A DNA stretch of 64,000 bases from Ophthalmolycus amberensis. Lineage: Eukaryota; Chordata; Actinopteri; Perciformes; Zoarcidae. Position numbers and translations under genes: made by a program. The stretch is taken from NCBI GenBank assembly GCA_024529925.1, contig JAFEUB010000787.1:2847001-2911000 (forward strand), given 5' to 3'. The notes under the pieces are model-generated. The model was not told the DNA's origin. It did not search any database and saw nothing but the letters and a program-made list of their open reading frames with translations. This document shows, in pieces, positions 47,817-59,784 of the stretch (its first letter is position 1; each line of letters starts with the position of its first letter).

Positions 47817-49591
47817 GTCCCCTGTTGCCGCTATCTCTACTCTCTCTTTTTCCCTCCCTCTCACTTATTATTCTGTCTCTATGTACCCATGGTGTCCTCA
47901 CTCGCCAACCTCTCCCGCTCTCCCGCTCTCTCTCTCTCTCTCGGACAGCAGATGGAGACTATGGCCCAGTTCTGCCTTTTGTTCTGGGTCCCCAGAGAGA
48001 CCCGTGGCTTTTTGGACAGCACACAGCTCGGCTCCCCATATCTCATACAAAATGCAAGTGCCTCTCTTTTCATTAAAAAAAGGAAGCGGTGGAATGCACA
48101 TATTCTGAATATATTTATTGAAATGAGCATGACCACAGAGGCTTAAAACATATTGAGCGCTCCTCTTGACTAAAGATTGTTTATCATGCCCTGACTTCAC
48201 TGAAACTTTCTGAGTCTTCTTTTATGCGAGTTCGTTGCTTTCATTCTTGTGCTGGTTTTGAACAGTTTGTTTTGCATAGCACACGGTTTTAATTGACACA
48301 ACAAAGAGTTAAAGATACATTCGTTCTAATATTCAGGAGCCTCTGAGTCTAAGAAGAGTCCAAACGTAAAGAGCTGGAAACAAACAGACAGATACAGGTC
48401 GATGGCGTTGTTGAAACAACTTCCCTTAAAAGCAAAAGAAAGAAAAAATATCAAGCAAAAACTTGTAAGAGTGAAGACCGTGCAAATTGTGGATTTTTCC
48501 TTTTCGTTGTCTTCTTTTTCTAACAAACAGCGTCCACGCCCGTCAGTGCGTCTCAGGTTCCCCCAACTGTTGTTATTTTTCATAACGTCCGCGCTGCGTA
48601 AATAATTAATGTTCGTGAAACATCAACCTGATCAGCATCCCACCTGTTGAAGATGGCTGTTTTCATCTCCCACTTTCTATAAAAACCACCACTAAAGAAA
48701 TAAAGTCCGTTTGTGTTCATTATCATACCACTATTGACCTAACAAAAAATCCTGCAATTGTTTTTCACATGTATCTTATTTGGAGACCACCAATTATAGC
48801 CCTCTAAAAATGTAAAGTGAGATAACTGAAGTTATTTCAATAAACAGCTCTTTTATAGCTATTTATTTACAAAATATCAAGGAAAATATACGCTCCAGTG
48901 ATTCAGTGTTTGGACCTGATCAATTTTTGGAAATATTATTTTTCTGCAACGGAATCACGACGGTTCCACGTGTATTTTCATAGAGTGAACAGTTATATTC
49001 ATAGTAGCTATCCCATTAAAGTGTTTACTGGAACTTGATCTCCTTTCACCGCAACACGAACTCGCTGCAGGTGGCTGTCTGTCATACTCAGATGTAGCTC
49101 TACCTGCATAAATTCTGTTAATAATTGAACACAGTATCCTCATTATATTTCCCTTATTTCCCTACCTTCGGGAGGCGAGCAAAGGGGCACGGCGTGTGAT
49201 TGGCTGAAAACAGTGGGTGGGAGACAGGGCAGTGACAGGTAGCAAACAGGCTACTTTCAGGCAGTTTCATAAATAATTTCGAAGTATTTGGCTGTTTTGT
49301 ACCACGCCCCTGTGTCCGACAGGCTGTTGACACGCTGTAGAGGAGTCGCAAATAAGTTGGAGAAAAGGAAAGGAGGAAAAAAAACTCAGCCTGAGTCACG
49401 CAGCAGGTTGCCAGTGTGTGCGTGGTGCGTGTGTCCCCGTCCATGCGCGTGTTTGTTTGAGTTGATGGGGAGAGGGGAAGAAAGGAGAAAAGGATGTGTG
49501 TGTGTGTGTGTGCAGGTCTTTCTTTAGTTGAGAAAGTGTGTTCTCTCTCGAGTCAGGTCCTCGGGGACACAGTGGGGACCCGCGAGCGCTC

Positions 49592-49599
49592 ACCAGCTG
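49592..49599. promoter_or_regulatory. Candidate Atoh1-type E-box in atoh1 downstream DNA
   Basis: ACCAGCTG fits the Atoh1-associated E-box consensus AMCAGMTG. It lies 1.8 kb past the atoh1 stop on the gene's 3' side, in a complex non-repetitive stretch (about 49560-49700) that also carries CAACAATAG (SOX-like) and AATTAATGC. In mammals the autoregulatory Atoh1 enhancer also lies a few kb 3' of the gene and depends on an E-box. Homology to that enhancer is inferred, not shown. Confidence 0.35.
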
Positions 49600-50609
49600 A
49601 CAGCGCGTGCTTCACTGAGGCCATCCAACACCTCGGCCCACGAGCCTGGCAACAATAGGCTGAAATTAATGCACACTCCCCATTACCAACTGGTATTCAC
49701 CAAATGGACGACATGGCAACAGTTAAAAAAAAGTTTTTGTCGAGTGCATAGAAGATTGTTGCAAGAAAAACAAAACACATATTGCGCTAGAACTCAATGT
49801 TGATCTGCGTCAAAGTCAGTTTAGAAAACTCAATCGAGTGTGGGTCAGGGGGCGCGTGCACCTGCAGCATACGGTGAGCGAGCGCGTGTTAGACACGTTT
49901 CACGTCGCTGTTACGATATACATAACAGGTGATCAAGTGTTGAACTTTTTTTTTAATTAGATGGAAAGTCCCACTTGTGTGGTTTTAAATTATTAACGTT
50001 GGTCGTTCAAAAAGCAACCTTTTTATTTGTGTTCATTATCTCCTGAACCCCGTCAGGCCCTGTTCAAATATGTGACTCAGGCTTTTTAATGCACATTCAT
50101 GAAGGTTACAGTAATACTGTGGATGTAAATTTCGTTATAGGCAGAAGATGCAATTTATAAAATTAGGTAATTGCTTAAAGCCTGTATTATTTATTCATCA
50201 ATGTATCCAACTTACATTATTACTATTATTATTATTATTATTATTAGTAGTAGTAGTAGTATCATTATTATCCTTGTTATAATATTATAATTATTATATA
50301 TGATTGTGTTATTGGCCTGTTCAGTTGTTAACAAGCTCTAAAAGTCAGACTTAATTTCCAACCACCACAAACAACCTGTTATTATTATTATTGTTATTAT
50401 TATTATATTATATTAACACTGGAAAAATAAGTGGAAACAAAACGGTTGGGGTTACTGTTCACTGTTTAAAAACAGCCGATCAAAAAGAGTTCATTGCAGT
50501 AAAAAAAGGTGCGTGGAAACAACAGAGACAAAGAGACATACATTTTCGTTTGCCTTTTTATTCCCAAAATCAAATTAACATAACAATGAATGGCAAAGTT
50601 ATCGTATTT

Positions 50610-50619
50610 TTTATTTATT
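50610..50619 (-). terminator. atoh1: Candidate atoh1 poly(A) signals
   Basis: Two overlapping TTTATT words on the plus strand (AATAAA on the minus strand) lie about 790 bp beyond the atoh1 stop, giving a 3' UTR of about 0.8 kb over 50.6-51.4 kb. Confidence 0.4.
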
Positions 50620-51404
50620 TAATAAATGTATGTATGGAGTCATAAAAAGCAAATCAAATGAAACATATCAGCAATAAATAGGCCTACATGTCAATTAATC
50701 TCATCCAGTGAAAGCAAAAGACACACAAGTTCATCTGAAGGTACAAAATAAAATACAAAAGAAGGCAGCATTGATGGTTACATTAAATAGGCTATTTGTT
50801 TGGAATTGGCAGTACTACAGCAAACAAAGCAACACAATATTGTTTATGGTGTGAAAACAAAGGTCGTATTCCTCAAGCCTCTGGCTCGTATATTTTAAAG
50901 TGCACATTATGAACTTTTGAAGTTGCAAAACTAAATAGCTACATTATACAAACAAATTAACAAATTAAAACATAAATCAAAACAAAAATCATATTATAGC
51001 TGCAAAAAAAAAGTTTTTTTACATTATCAAAAACAAGCAATTATCCATAAAGTTATTATTTTGTGGAAGACAGCTTTTTTGGTCGGAGTGACGTGGGAAA
51101 TACCCATGGCAGTGCTATACGCGCGACATGGCAGAGGGGTCTTCCAGCCACGTCTCCTTGGAAACTGGAAATTATAGGCTATCTATTGGCAGAACCGAAT
51201 TAGGTCTATCTCACACGAAAAATAACCTTTACACTAACAAGTTGATAAAATAGAATTATTGTTAAAAATTGAACATGACATTTCCATCATCATCATTGCA
51301 CGGTGTTTTGTTAGCAACAGATAGACGGCATGATTGACACGGTGAACGGCCATTATACTTTGTTGTCCTGAACTTTTTAATGAAGTCGGTTATTTTTTAA
51401 TCAT

Positions 51405-52805
51405 TCAGAAAGCAACCGTGTGATGATGGTGGCTGCGTAGCTTGAGATCTGAGAAGTCATCCTCTTCACTTGAGTGGAGCTCCATCGCTATTTCATCTGA
51501 GTCACTGAAGTGGGAGTGCGGGGAAAACTCTCCGTCGCTCCGGGGGGACTCTTTCCTCCCGCCTCCGACCGGTGCGAGCGAGCTGCCCACCCGAGCGGAG
51601 GGAGGAGGAGAGGGCGAACGCATCGCTTCTTCAACCATGGCGGAAAACGAACCGTCGTCAAATGAGGGGTGGAAGGGCATCCCGCTGATGTGAACAGGTA
51701 AGCCGCCACCGGAGACGGGCACAGCCGCCGCTGTCTTACAGGTTGCGGGGGACGGGGGAGCCCTGTCTTTCGCCCCGTCAAAACCAACGGCGGGTGGAAG
51801 CGCAATGTCACACTTTGGCGAGTTGTTTTTATTGTTTGAGACTTCGGAATTGCTGCTGCTGCTGGAGGAGACGGGACCTTGGAGCAGATCAGCCAGAGCG
51901 TTGATGTAAATCTGCGCCATCTGTAAAGTTTCATATTTGGAGAGCTGTTTGTCGTTGTCCAACGCAGGGATGACGCTGCGCAGCTCGTCGAACGCGTAGT
52001 TAAGCCCGTGCATCCGCCTCCTTTCGCGCGCGTTTGCGGCTACGCGCCTCTGCTTCTGCACTCCGTGGACTGGTCTGCTGGACTGGGCTCTCTGTCTCGG
52101 GGATGTCTCTTCGTCGGACCCGGTGACGGTGCCTTGAAGACGGCACAAGTCCCTGACTTTGAGCGAAGAGGAGGAGGGGCTCTTGGCAGTTTTTCTGTAG
52201 CTGGGAGGGCTGGGGTGGCCCGAGGACTCCGGGGAACCACTCTCTGAAAAATGAAAACAAATATGATGAACTGGTCTGGTTTGAGCACACACCTATGATA
52301 AATGCTGTTTATTAGATAGATGTTTTGTTATCAAGCGCATTACAATGTATTCATTACACAATAAACTTTACAAATAAGGTCTCAGTAAAGGAAAGTAATG
52401 CTTATTCTGCCTGTGAGACCTTCAGTGCAAACCAAAGGATTTAACGCACTGCAAATCCCTGTTGCCTGTTGCACGTGACATTGCATCGCAGGCGATTGGA
52501 AATGTTGTCCAAAATGGAAATTACATGCGGTGTTTCTCACCGTAGTGGGAGCCGGTGCTCGGGCAGGGCGAGTGCCGCAGGTAGTCGGGTGAACTGGCGT
52601 GTGCCACGCAGGTGCCCGAAGGCTGCGCCGGAGCCAGCCAGGCGCGTGGGTCACTGCAGCTGTCCACGAGCGTCAGTCCAGGTTCATAGCGGGACTCCTC
52701 AAGCTGCTGCTCCCCTCCCCTCTCCACCAATCTCGGGCTCTGCAGCCGCGAGTTGAGGACTGCCACCTCGCCTCTGCTCCAGTCTTCCACACTTCGGACA
52801 TCCAT
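51405..52805 (-). CDS. atoh1: Atoh1 proneural bHLH transcription factor
   Basis: Atonal homologue 1 specifies hair cells, cerebellar granule precursors and other sensory or hindbrain lineages as a bHLH heterodimer binding E-boxes. Two coding exons: 52805-52541 and 52243-51405, joined across a 297-bp GT-AG intron (donor TACG|GTGAGA, acceptor TTTTTCAG), giving 367 residues (human 354). The bHLH is at about 153-209: basic part RRVAANARERRRMHGLN, helix-2 LSKYETLQMAQIYINAL. The vertebrate N-terminal motif DPRAWLAP and the C-terminal SPRSDGEFSPHSHFSDSDE are present. The C-terminus continues about 28 residues past SDSDE (SSEEDDFSDLKLRSHHHHTVAF). The start was set at MDVRSVEDW; an in-frame ATG or alternative start 19 codons upstream gives an unrelated Lys-rich extension. 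The paralogue (a, b or c) is not resolved; synteny favours the copy kept with grid2 and smarcad1. Confidence 0.94.
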
Positions 52806-52942
52806 GTTGAAGGCAAAGCTGAACCGGCTTACAATATTAGATTTTTTTTTTGTAGGAGGCACGCACGGCTATGCTGTCGCGCTGTGTGAATATGACTGTC
52901 GCGTGCGGGACTCCTTCTCTGGTGTCTCAAGGCGCTGCCTCG

Positions 52943-52950
52943 GTTTAAAA
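52943..52950 (-). promoter_or_regulatory. atoh1: TATA-like element of the atoh1 promoter
   Basis: TTTAAAAG on the plus strand (CTTTTAAA on the minus strand) in a GC-rich context, about 140 bp upstream of the atoh1 ATG. A 5' UTR near 110 nt would follow. Not confirmed by transcript data. Confidence 0.4.
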
Positions 52951-53266
52951 GGCGGCACGCGTCTGGGAGCCCCCCTCCTCGCGCTGGTCGCGTGTTGACG
53001 TCCAATGAGAAGTCTCGGTAAAGGCCCGAGAGAGGTGATTATGGCCCCCCGAAGCCGGACTGTTTATGATAACGCAAGGAGTGTTTAACGCAAGGGAGGT
53101 AAGGGGAACCTCCCACAGGAGTGCACGTGCATGGAGGTGGTGGTTTTATGAAGGAGCGTGGACGGCGCGAGACGTCCGCAACTGGGACAGAATGCTGTTC
53201 CTGTGTCTTACATCTCAGGTATGACAGAAGGGGGTGGTGGTGGTGGTGTGTGGGTGTGGGTGTGTT

Positions 53267-53287
53267 GGGGGGGGGGGGGGGGGGGGG
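53267..53287. repeat. Poly-G run
   Basis: About 21 consecutive G following a TGGTGG-rich stretch. A similar G run is at about 14800-14821 inside a smarcad1 intron. Length in an assembly is unreliable at such runs. Confidence 0.9.
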
Positions 53288-53942
53288 GCTTGCCATCCTC
53301 AACTGTTTCCCCTGCACCTTGTTGTGTGAAGGCTGCATCAGTTAAATCTCATCAGTTTTCCACTAGAACCCCCAATCCTCAGCCCAAGTCATATGGTGCA
53401 TCCCGTAACTTTATCACACACAACTTTTATGAGAGACAAATGAAAGAAAGGAATCCAGCAAAATATGTCCCCAAAATTAACTGGAAACATGAGGCTTCAT
53501 CTCAATACAGGCCCATATAGATTATTTTTGAATTTAGAAAATAACTGCATTTCATCCCCCAGTGACACAAATGCAAGGAATAAGCAGACATTAAGAGAGT
53601 TGAGGGAGTGAAGCCTGACTCATGAATAAAAAGAAGCTTTGGGCAATAGCATCAGTAACGCTTGACCAAAAGTCAGCTTGATAAAAAAAAGAATGCCCCA
53701 AAAATAGTTGTGACTCCTGGAGCTCGAGCGCTCATTGTCAATTCATTCATTCTAAGATCATCTCCAGTTTCCATTTTTCTATTGTAGCGAGTCTAAAACC
53801 TTTTGATCCAGCTCTAGGAACGCCCTGTCGGTAAAAAGGGCTTCACAGGGAACGGAAACATGAGCAGGGGTCTTGCGCTCAACACTGTTTCCGCACTGAC
53901 ATGAGCAGTACCCGCGATTGCAAGAAGCGAGGATAGAAATGA

Positions 53943-53944
<2 letters not shown>

Positions 53945-54008
<64 letters not shown>
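53945..54008. repeat. (CA)n microsatellite
   Basis: About 32 uninterrupted CA units followed by (GA)5. Confidence 0.97.
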
Positions 54009-54011
<3 letters not shown>

Positions 54012-56664
54012 AGAGAGAGAAATATGCAAATACTCACAGACAAAACATGATATGAATATACAATATTTCTGATATCAAATTATTTCAATAAAAGTTGCGA
54101 ACACAAGTTAAAAAGTAACATTGTAGGCAGGTAGCAAAATACACTTTGAACAAATAGCTAATAGCCTACCTTTAATTTGTCCAAAGTTTCACCTGCAGTA
54201 CTGATCAAAGCGACCACTGAGATGCAAATTGTAGGCCTTCCCTGCATGGCAAATGAACAATGAGCTAATTGCTGGGTAGAAATTGGCTATTTAACCTAAT
54301 TGCCACGGTCGATTTAGGATAAGGATGCAGCCTCATCTGTTAAATACAGTAGCCTAATGTTTGACGCACAATGACCTGTTATTACCCCTGCAGTCTAAGT
54401 TTTCACAACTTTAGCACAACTTCCAGGCCAAACGAAAACAGCATCTGCAGCAGGCCATTATCTTATCAATTACACATCCCAACTTTGACATGGCATTTTT
54501 CTTTAAGAATGGTTAGAAATATGGGTTTTGTTCTAAACAGAGGAGACTTCTAAAATAGAGGGAGCTGGAAATTGTGGGAGAATTACAATTTGTGGGGAGA
54601 AACTCCCATTATTTCAGAGATAACCCGACATCAATCTTTTCTATTTTTTATTCATGTATTCATCATGGGGACGTCTTGCGGGCTAGAGGTCTGGCGCCGA
54701 GCGTTCGCCCCCTCTTCCCACCTACAAGCCCCCCTTCCAACGGGCCGGGCCGGGCTCCTGAAGCTACCGACAGGTTGGATATTGTAGCTGGCGATTATTA
54801 AAGTGTCGCTGCCACAATGGAGACTCTATGTACCATTGGTCACGCCTGTGGGGCTCCTCGGGGGAGAGGGGAGGGAGGCTCCCATTCCAATGCGCGAGAG
54901 GAGTCTGCGTGCTGCCGCTTCTCATTCCCATCTCCCGGGAGACAGGGGCGCGACGGGCACGAGACCGAAGTGAGGGGAGCGGCACAGGGATTTCTAAACT
55001 TCACTGTAGCCTTTCCTAAACTCACTAAATCCAACGAGGTGCTAAAATATGAATATATTTTGAAGCTCTAAAAGCCACACCAAGGGAACTTATTGTCACT
55101 AAACTTTAGTTTGACATATAACACCAAAAGTCGAATATAATTGGAAAGTAACTATAAATATATATTGTAAGAATACGCAATATATAATGTTCAAATTTTT
55201 ACTGATGTAATATAAACCCAACACTTTTTTAGATACCCATATTTTGCTTCTAATAGTAATACTTATATAAGTAAAATTATGAATGCAGGACATTTACTGA
55301 AAATAGTTGTTGTAAGTGTTGTATTTTGCTAAAGTAGACAATCTAGGTCTTGCTAAAACAGTTTCTTGTTTTGTGTCCTCAACAACTAAGTATTTTGCTC
55401 ATCCCCAAAACAATTAAAGTGCAAATACACTTTCACCAAACAAAACGGAGAGCATAAGGACTTCAGGTCCATGTTTACTCCCCATAGGGAGAAAGTACAG
55501 TTGATTATTATGATAATGAAGATGCTGACTTTGATCTCTCCTCTGACTTGTAAGATGATGTCTAACTTGGGGTCAAGTTGGTTGTCGCGCAGCTGTGTCC
55601 AGCGGAATTAAATTAACCATCTGTTTCAATCAATTTCTTCCACAAATTCGGGAAATATCTGACATTAGTTTGGTTATGAAGTATAAAGTCTGAAATACAG
55701 GAGCTCTGAGGGCTAAATAGTGTCACCCACTGGTTAACATTGAGCATTACAATGTAGTGCTCCACTGAACTTGACAGCAGTCGTCCTCAGCAGTGTGTCT
55801 ATCCAGCTGTTAACAGCAGTACACAGGCCTTTGAAGTGATAGTCTATTTGAAGTGAAAGAGACAAAAGCTTAGCTCATACTCAAAATCCTTTTCACACAT
55901 TAAATCATCTCAGATCACTAAAACCCATTTAAAAATGTTGGCAATTGTATTTTTCTCTTCACTCCCACAAAATTTTCCCTCCTTAAATCTATTTAATAAT
56001 TTGAAGCTACACAAGGGATGGAATCCTTTTTCATCCATTATTAAATGACACTTTGCCAGCATCAATCCATTTTCCTGGTGTATGTGTTCTGGATCAATTG
56101 GCTCTTTGAAAATGAAAAGGTTAAAATTACCCTGTGACATGCAAGTTAACAAAGTTCCCCCTCAGGTAGACGCTGTTAGCACTGTCAGCACATTTGCCAT
56201 ATTCTTACTGTTAGCTCTGTTGCCACCATTAGCTATGAGCCGGCGGCTCATAGCGTGGCCACGTTGAGAGCTGCTGAGTCCAATCAAAATGCTCTCAATT
56301 TCATATTATGGACCTTTAACACTGGATTCTTCTCAGCTTCCACATAAACAAATCAGATGTAATTCGTTTCCTAATGATACATGTGAATAATAAAATAAAA
56401 GAGAGTGAAGGAGATCATCTAAAACTCTTGATGAAAGCATGACTTACCAGTATCTGGGACTTCATTTGTAACCATTTGTATTGGAAAAGTAGAAGACAAG
56501 CCTGAAAACAGAACGCTGTGGAAAGAAATGTACAGATATTTGGAGCTAACAAAGAAACAACTAAATAATTTTAGCATGAAGTCGAACAACACTTGGAGTC
56601 ATTGCTGTGTTTCTGAAATGCACCACTTTTCATGTATGTCTAGATTACAAAAACAACAAATACC

Positions 56665-59331
56665 ATCCCACTGTAGAAAACCTGTTTATTAGACAAATTA
56701 TACACAGAAAGCTTTGCCACTTGTAACAGAGGCCCCAGTTTGTTCAGTTTTTGAATAATATGCAACACATACAACAAAATAGGCCTATATTAAATACTGT
56801 ACATCATAAAGTTTTGAAAATGATCAAGTAAATCCTGTAGTTCTATGTATGAAATTAAAAATGTTAACAATAGCGCAAGAGCAAGTTTGTGCATGCTTTC
56901 TTTTTAATCAACTTGCCACTTTTTGTTATTGAGCCAGCAAATAATAAAATGAACTCAGGATGACATGAGAAAGCAAAGAGTTCGTGTTTATGTTGACCAT
57001 GGGCAGAACGAGGGGAAACCAAACGCAGTAACGTGAACGCTAAACTCAACGCTAAAGCTCATCATGATATATTCTTCTCTTTTTGTTAAACAAAAATAGC
57101 ATCAACATGTAAAATATACATTTTTATAATGTCTCTTTCATTTATACTAAAACCTTTTAAATGTCTGTGTCCTATTTGTCATTCAACAGCCACACTGTAG
57201 CCTAATATCAGAAAAGAATGCCTAAGAATGCTTGCTTCAAAACACTGTGGCTTGACTGAGTTCTCTACGCACAACATTTTGCGGTTTAATTCTTAAAGAT
57301 AAACTGAAAACTTGTTCTAAACAACTAACATTATCAATTATTAATACAGTGTTAGTGAAAAAGATTTGGTTCCATTTTACGACCCCAGCCCCTAATCCAC
57401 AAAGTATTCCTTTCATACTCTTAATGTACCATTCCCTTTCCCCACCCCAAAATGCACCTCAATGGTCTCATTTGAATTAATTGGCACTTTAAAAAAAACA
57501 AGTTATATAAACAGTACCCTTAACATTGCAGATATGAAATTGAATTTCGGACTCGTCTCATTGAAAGGCAGCCATTGGGTTCCAATGGCCGTTGACTCTT
57601 CGTGACATTCCCGTGACCCGAAAGCTGTATTTGCTGAAGTTGGGAGGGTGCAGCTATAGCTAGTTGACATATAAGGCTTGTACTGAAGATGCTGTTGCAA
57701 TGGCTTCTCCTCAACACAAAATCAACCATTTCCCCGCTTGAACCTGACAAGAAGTGAATAATGAACTCGAACAGGACATGACCGTACAGAATGAGTTTTT
57801 TTCTTTTAAACAACCGAGCTATGGCAGCGCTATAATGAAGCAAAACAAAAGAAAAAAAAATCAAAAGTAAAAGTTTGACGTAATGATGCAAAACCAGAGA
57901 CTACAGCACTCATTTAGCAGTTTTTCTAAGTTGGCTGAGAGAAAGAAACAAGTAGACAGCTCAGAACTATTTTTTTTTTTTGTACTTCCTGACCAACACA
58001 TTCCACGCATTAAAATCTTTTTTTTTTTCTTTCAAAAAACAGAATTCAATAAAAGACATATAATAAGCATAAGCTTTTTGAAGTCTTTCGGCTTGTCTTT
58101 TATGTTTTTTTTTTCTATAAGTTGATTTTTTTTTTGTATCATCCCTTTTGCTATCCCTCTGAGAGTCTGACGAGAGGATCTCACCTTGACTTGAAAAGCA
58201 GATAGCACAGTACAGGTGAGAAAAGAAAAGGTCAGATCTACATACAATCACTGACAGGTCTGTGGGCACTGGTACAGTGCAGTGGGGTTGACAAAGGGTC
58301 TGTAATGTGCATCAAAGTGGTGAAAACCGTTTCAAGGTGATGCACCAAAATGGCAGAAATAGTTTAAGATCGACGCACCACACTGGTGATTCAGTGTCAT
58401 ATTGTTGCACTGTCATGGCATTTCAGCAGTTTTCAGACCGATGCTCCGTGATGGGGTCAGCGTGTGTTCAGTCTTAGGTCAAGTCAGGCCACTGTGTGGA
58501 CCCCATAACACATTTAGATCCCCAGGTATTGGTGAAACAACACCAGAGAAGAGAAAACTCTGTATGGACTCCCGCATAGTGAAAAGGCAGAGTAGAAGTG
58601 GAATCTTCCGATATTCACTGAGATGGGGCCTTTTCAAAACTACAAGGGGATGTTGTCTGTATTCCCAGGGCTATGGACAAAACTACTGCTATATACTATG
58701 CTATGCCTTCATAAATAAAAATAAAAACAATTCAATAATTGCTTAGTTGTGTGAGCCCCTTGGAGTTGTTTAATGGCTAACGACACCACCAGTCATCCAC
58801 CAATGGCAGCTCTGGAGCTCACAGGAATATAGACGTGTTTCCTGTGGTCAGACGAGCATAAAGTAAACCCTCCGAGGTGGGGTTAAGATAACAATAGTCA
58901 GGTAATTTCAGCAGATCTCCATTACATGAGGCGGTCCTCATTTCATAAAACAGAAGCAATAAAAAAAAGATCCCCTTTCACACATTTCCCCAAAAAGAAT
59001 CCCCCAAACGATCACAAGAACAACAACAATAAAGCAAAGATTCAAACCACTCCTTTGCTTTTTGCACCTCACCAGCACGGTTTGCAGGATAAGGAACGCC
59101 CCCCATAGACCTCCACCTCCTTCATCTTCTCTACATACAAAATGGACGCCCTGGAAACACCCAAGCAGAAACTGAAAACATAAAGATTCCTATGTACACA
59201 TCTCTATCCTCTGACTTTTAGCTTAGCCACAATGTATTTGTTCTACCATCCCATGACCGACCCTAGCCACCTTGCCTCCTCCTCCTCCTCCCCTTTCTTC
59301 CTCCTGAACCTACCATATTCTAAGCAACCCC
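56665..59331 (-). other. grid2: Probable 3' UTR of grid2
   Basis: Follows the grid2 stop directly on the minus strand. It holds no recognisable coding frame and ends near a minus-strand AATAAA (TTTATT at 56685-56690). The 2.6-kb length is plausible for a neuronal receptor mRNA, but earlier signals could be used. Confidence 0.4.
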
Positions 59332-59784
59332 TCATATAGAGGTGCCCCTGTCTGGATCATTGCCATATCCAAAGTTGGGTCCTGGACCTGTGGGCTGATA
59401 GGGGATGGAGGACATTGTTTTGATGGGGCTGCGGAAGAAGCCACCGTTGGGGGCCCTCTGCCTGAAAGGGCCCACCCCGCCAGTCCGGTGGTCCTGGAGG
59501 ACGCCTCCGCTACCGAAACCAGCGGAAAATCCAGCAGCGGCTTTGGCAGATATGCTGCGGCTGAGGGTCTGGATCTGCTCGGGGATGAAGGTGGTGGTGG
59601 TTATGTGGGTGTTGCGGAAATCGCTGATCTGCTCGAGTGCCTGGCGCGCAGCAGGCAGCGCATCCATATCAAGGGGTGTTAAATCGACGGAAGAGGTGGA
59701 GAACTGCTTGTGGGGGCTTTCATCCTCGGTGCACAAGCTGTTAACCCGGTGGTGTAGGTGTTCCAGGTCGATCTCCTTATCGTC
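59332..59784 (-). CDS. grid2: GRID2 (glutamate receptor delta-2), last coding exon
   Basis: GluD2 is the postsynaptic delta receptor at parallel fibre-Purkinje cell synapses. This exon encodes the intracellular C-terminal tail: 150 residues in phase 0 after a CCACCTGCAG acceptor (AG at 59786-59785), starting DDKEIDLEHLHHRVNSLCTE. It contains the family landmarks HKQFSTSS, DFRNTHITTTTFIPEQIQ and FFRSPIKTMSSIPYQP, and ends NDPDRGTSI, a class I PDZ ligand that binds synaptic scaffolds. Relative to the mammalian tail, as I recall it, there is a Gly-rich expansion (AGFGSGGVLQDHRTGGVG). The last transmembrane exon and the rest of the gene lie to the right of the window. Confidence 0.95.
   Translation of the reverse strand, partial: DDKEIDLEHLHHRVNSLCTEDESPHKQFSTSSVDLTPLDMDALPAARQALEQISDFRNTHITTTTFIPEQIQTLSRSISAKAAAGFSAGFGSGGVLQDHRTGGVGPFRQRAPNGGFFRSPIKTMSSIPYQPTGPGPNFGYGNDPDRGTSI

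Larger units (their letters stand above)
53040..56660. other. atoh1-grid2 intergenic region
   Basis: No coding sequence supported. Apart from the G run and CA repeat it is mostly AT-rich. A complex segment at about 54180-54320 includes an octamer ATGCAAAT (54222-54229) and TAATTG words. Confidence 0.55.

Noticed and set aside
52806..52862. N-terminal extension of Atoh1 (19 codons, Lys-rich)
   Set aside because: It resembles no Atoh1 N-terminus and lies in the short 5' UTR after the TATA-like element; MDVRSVEDW fits better.
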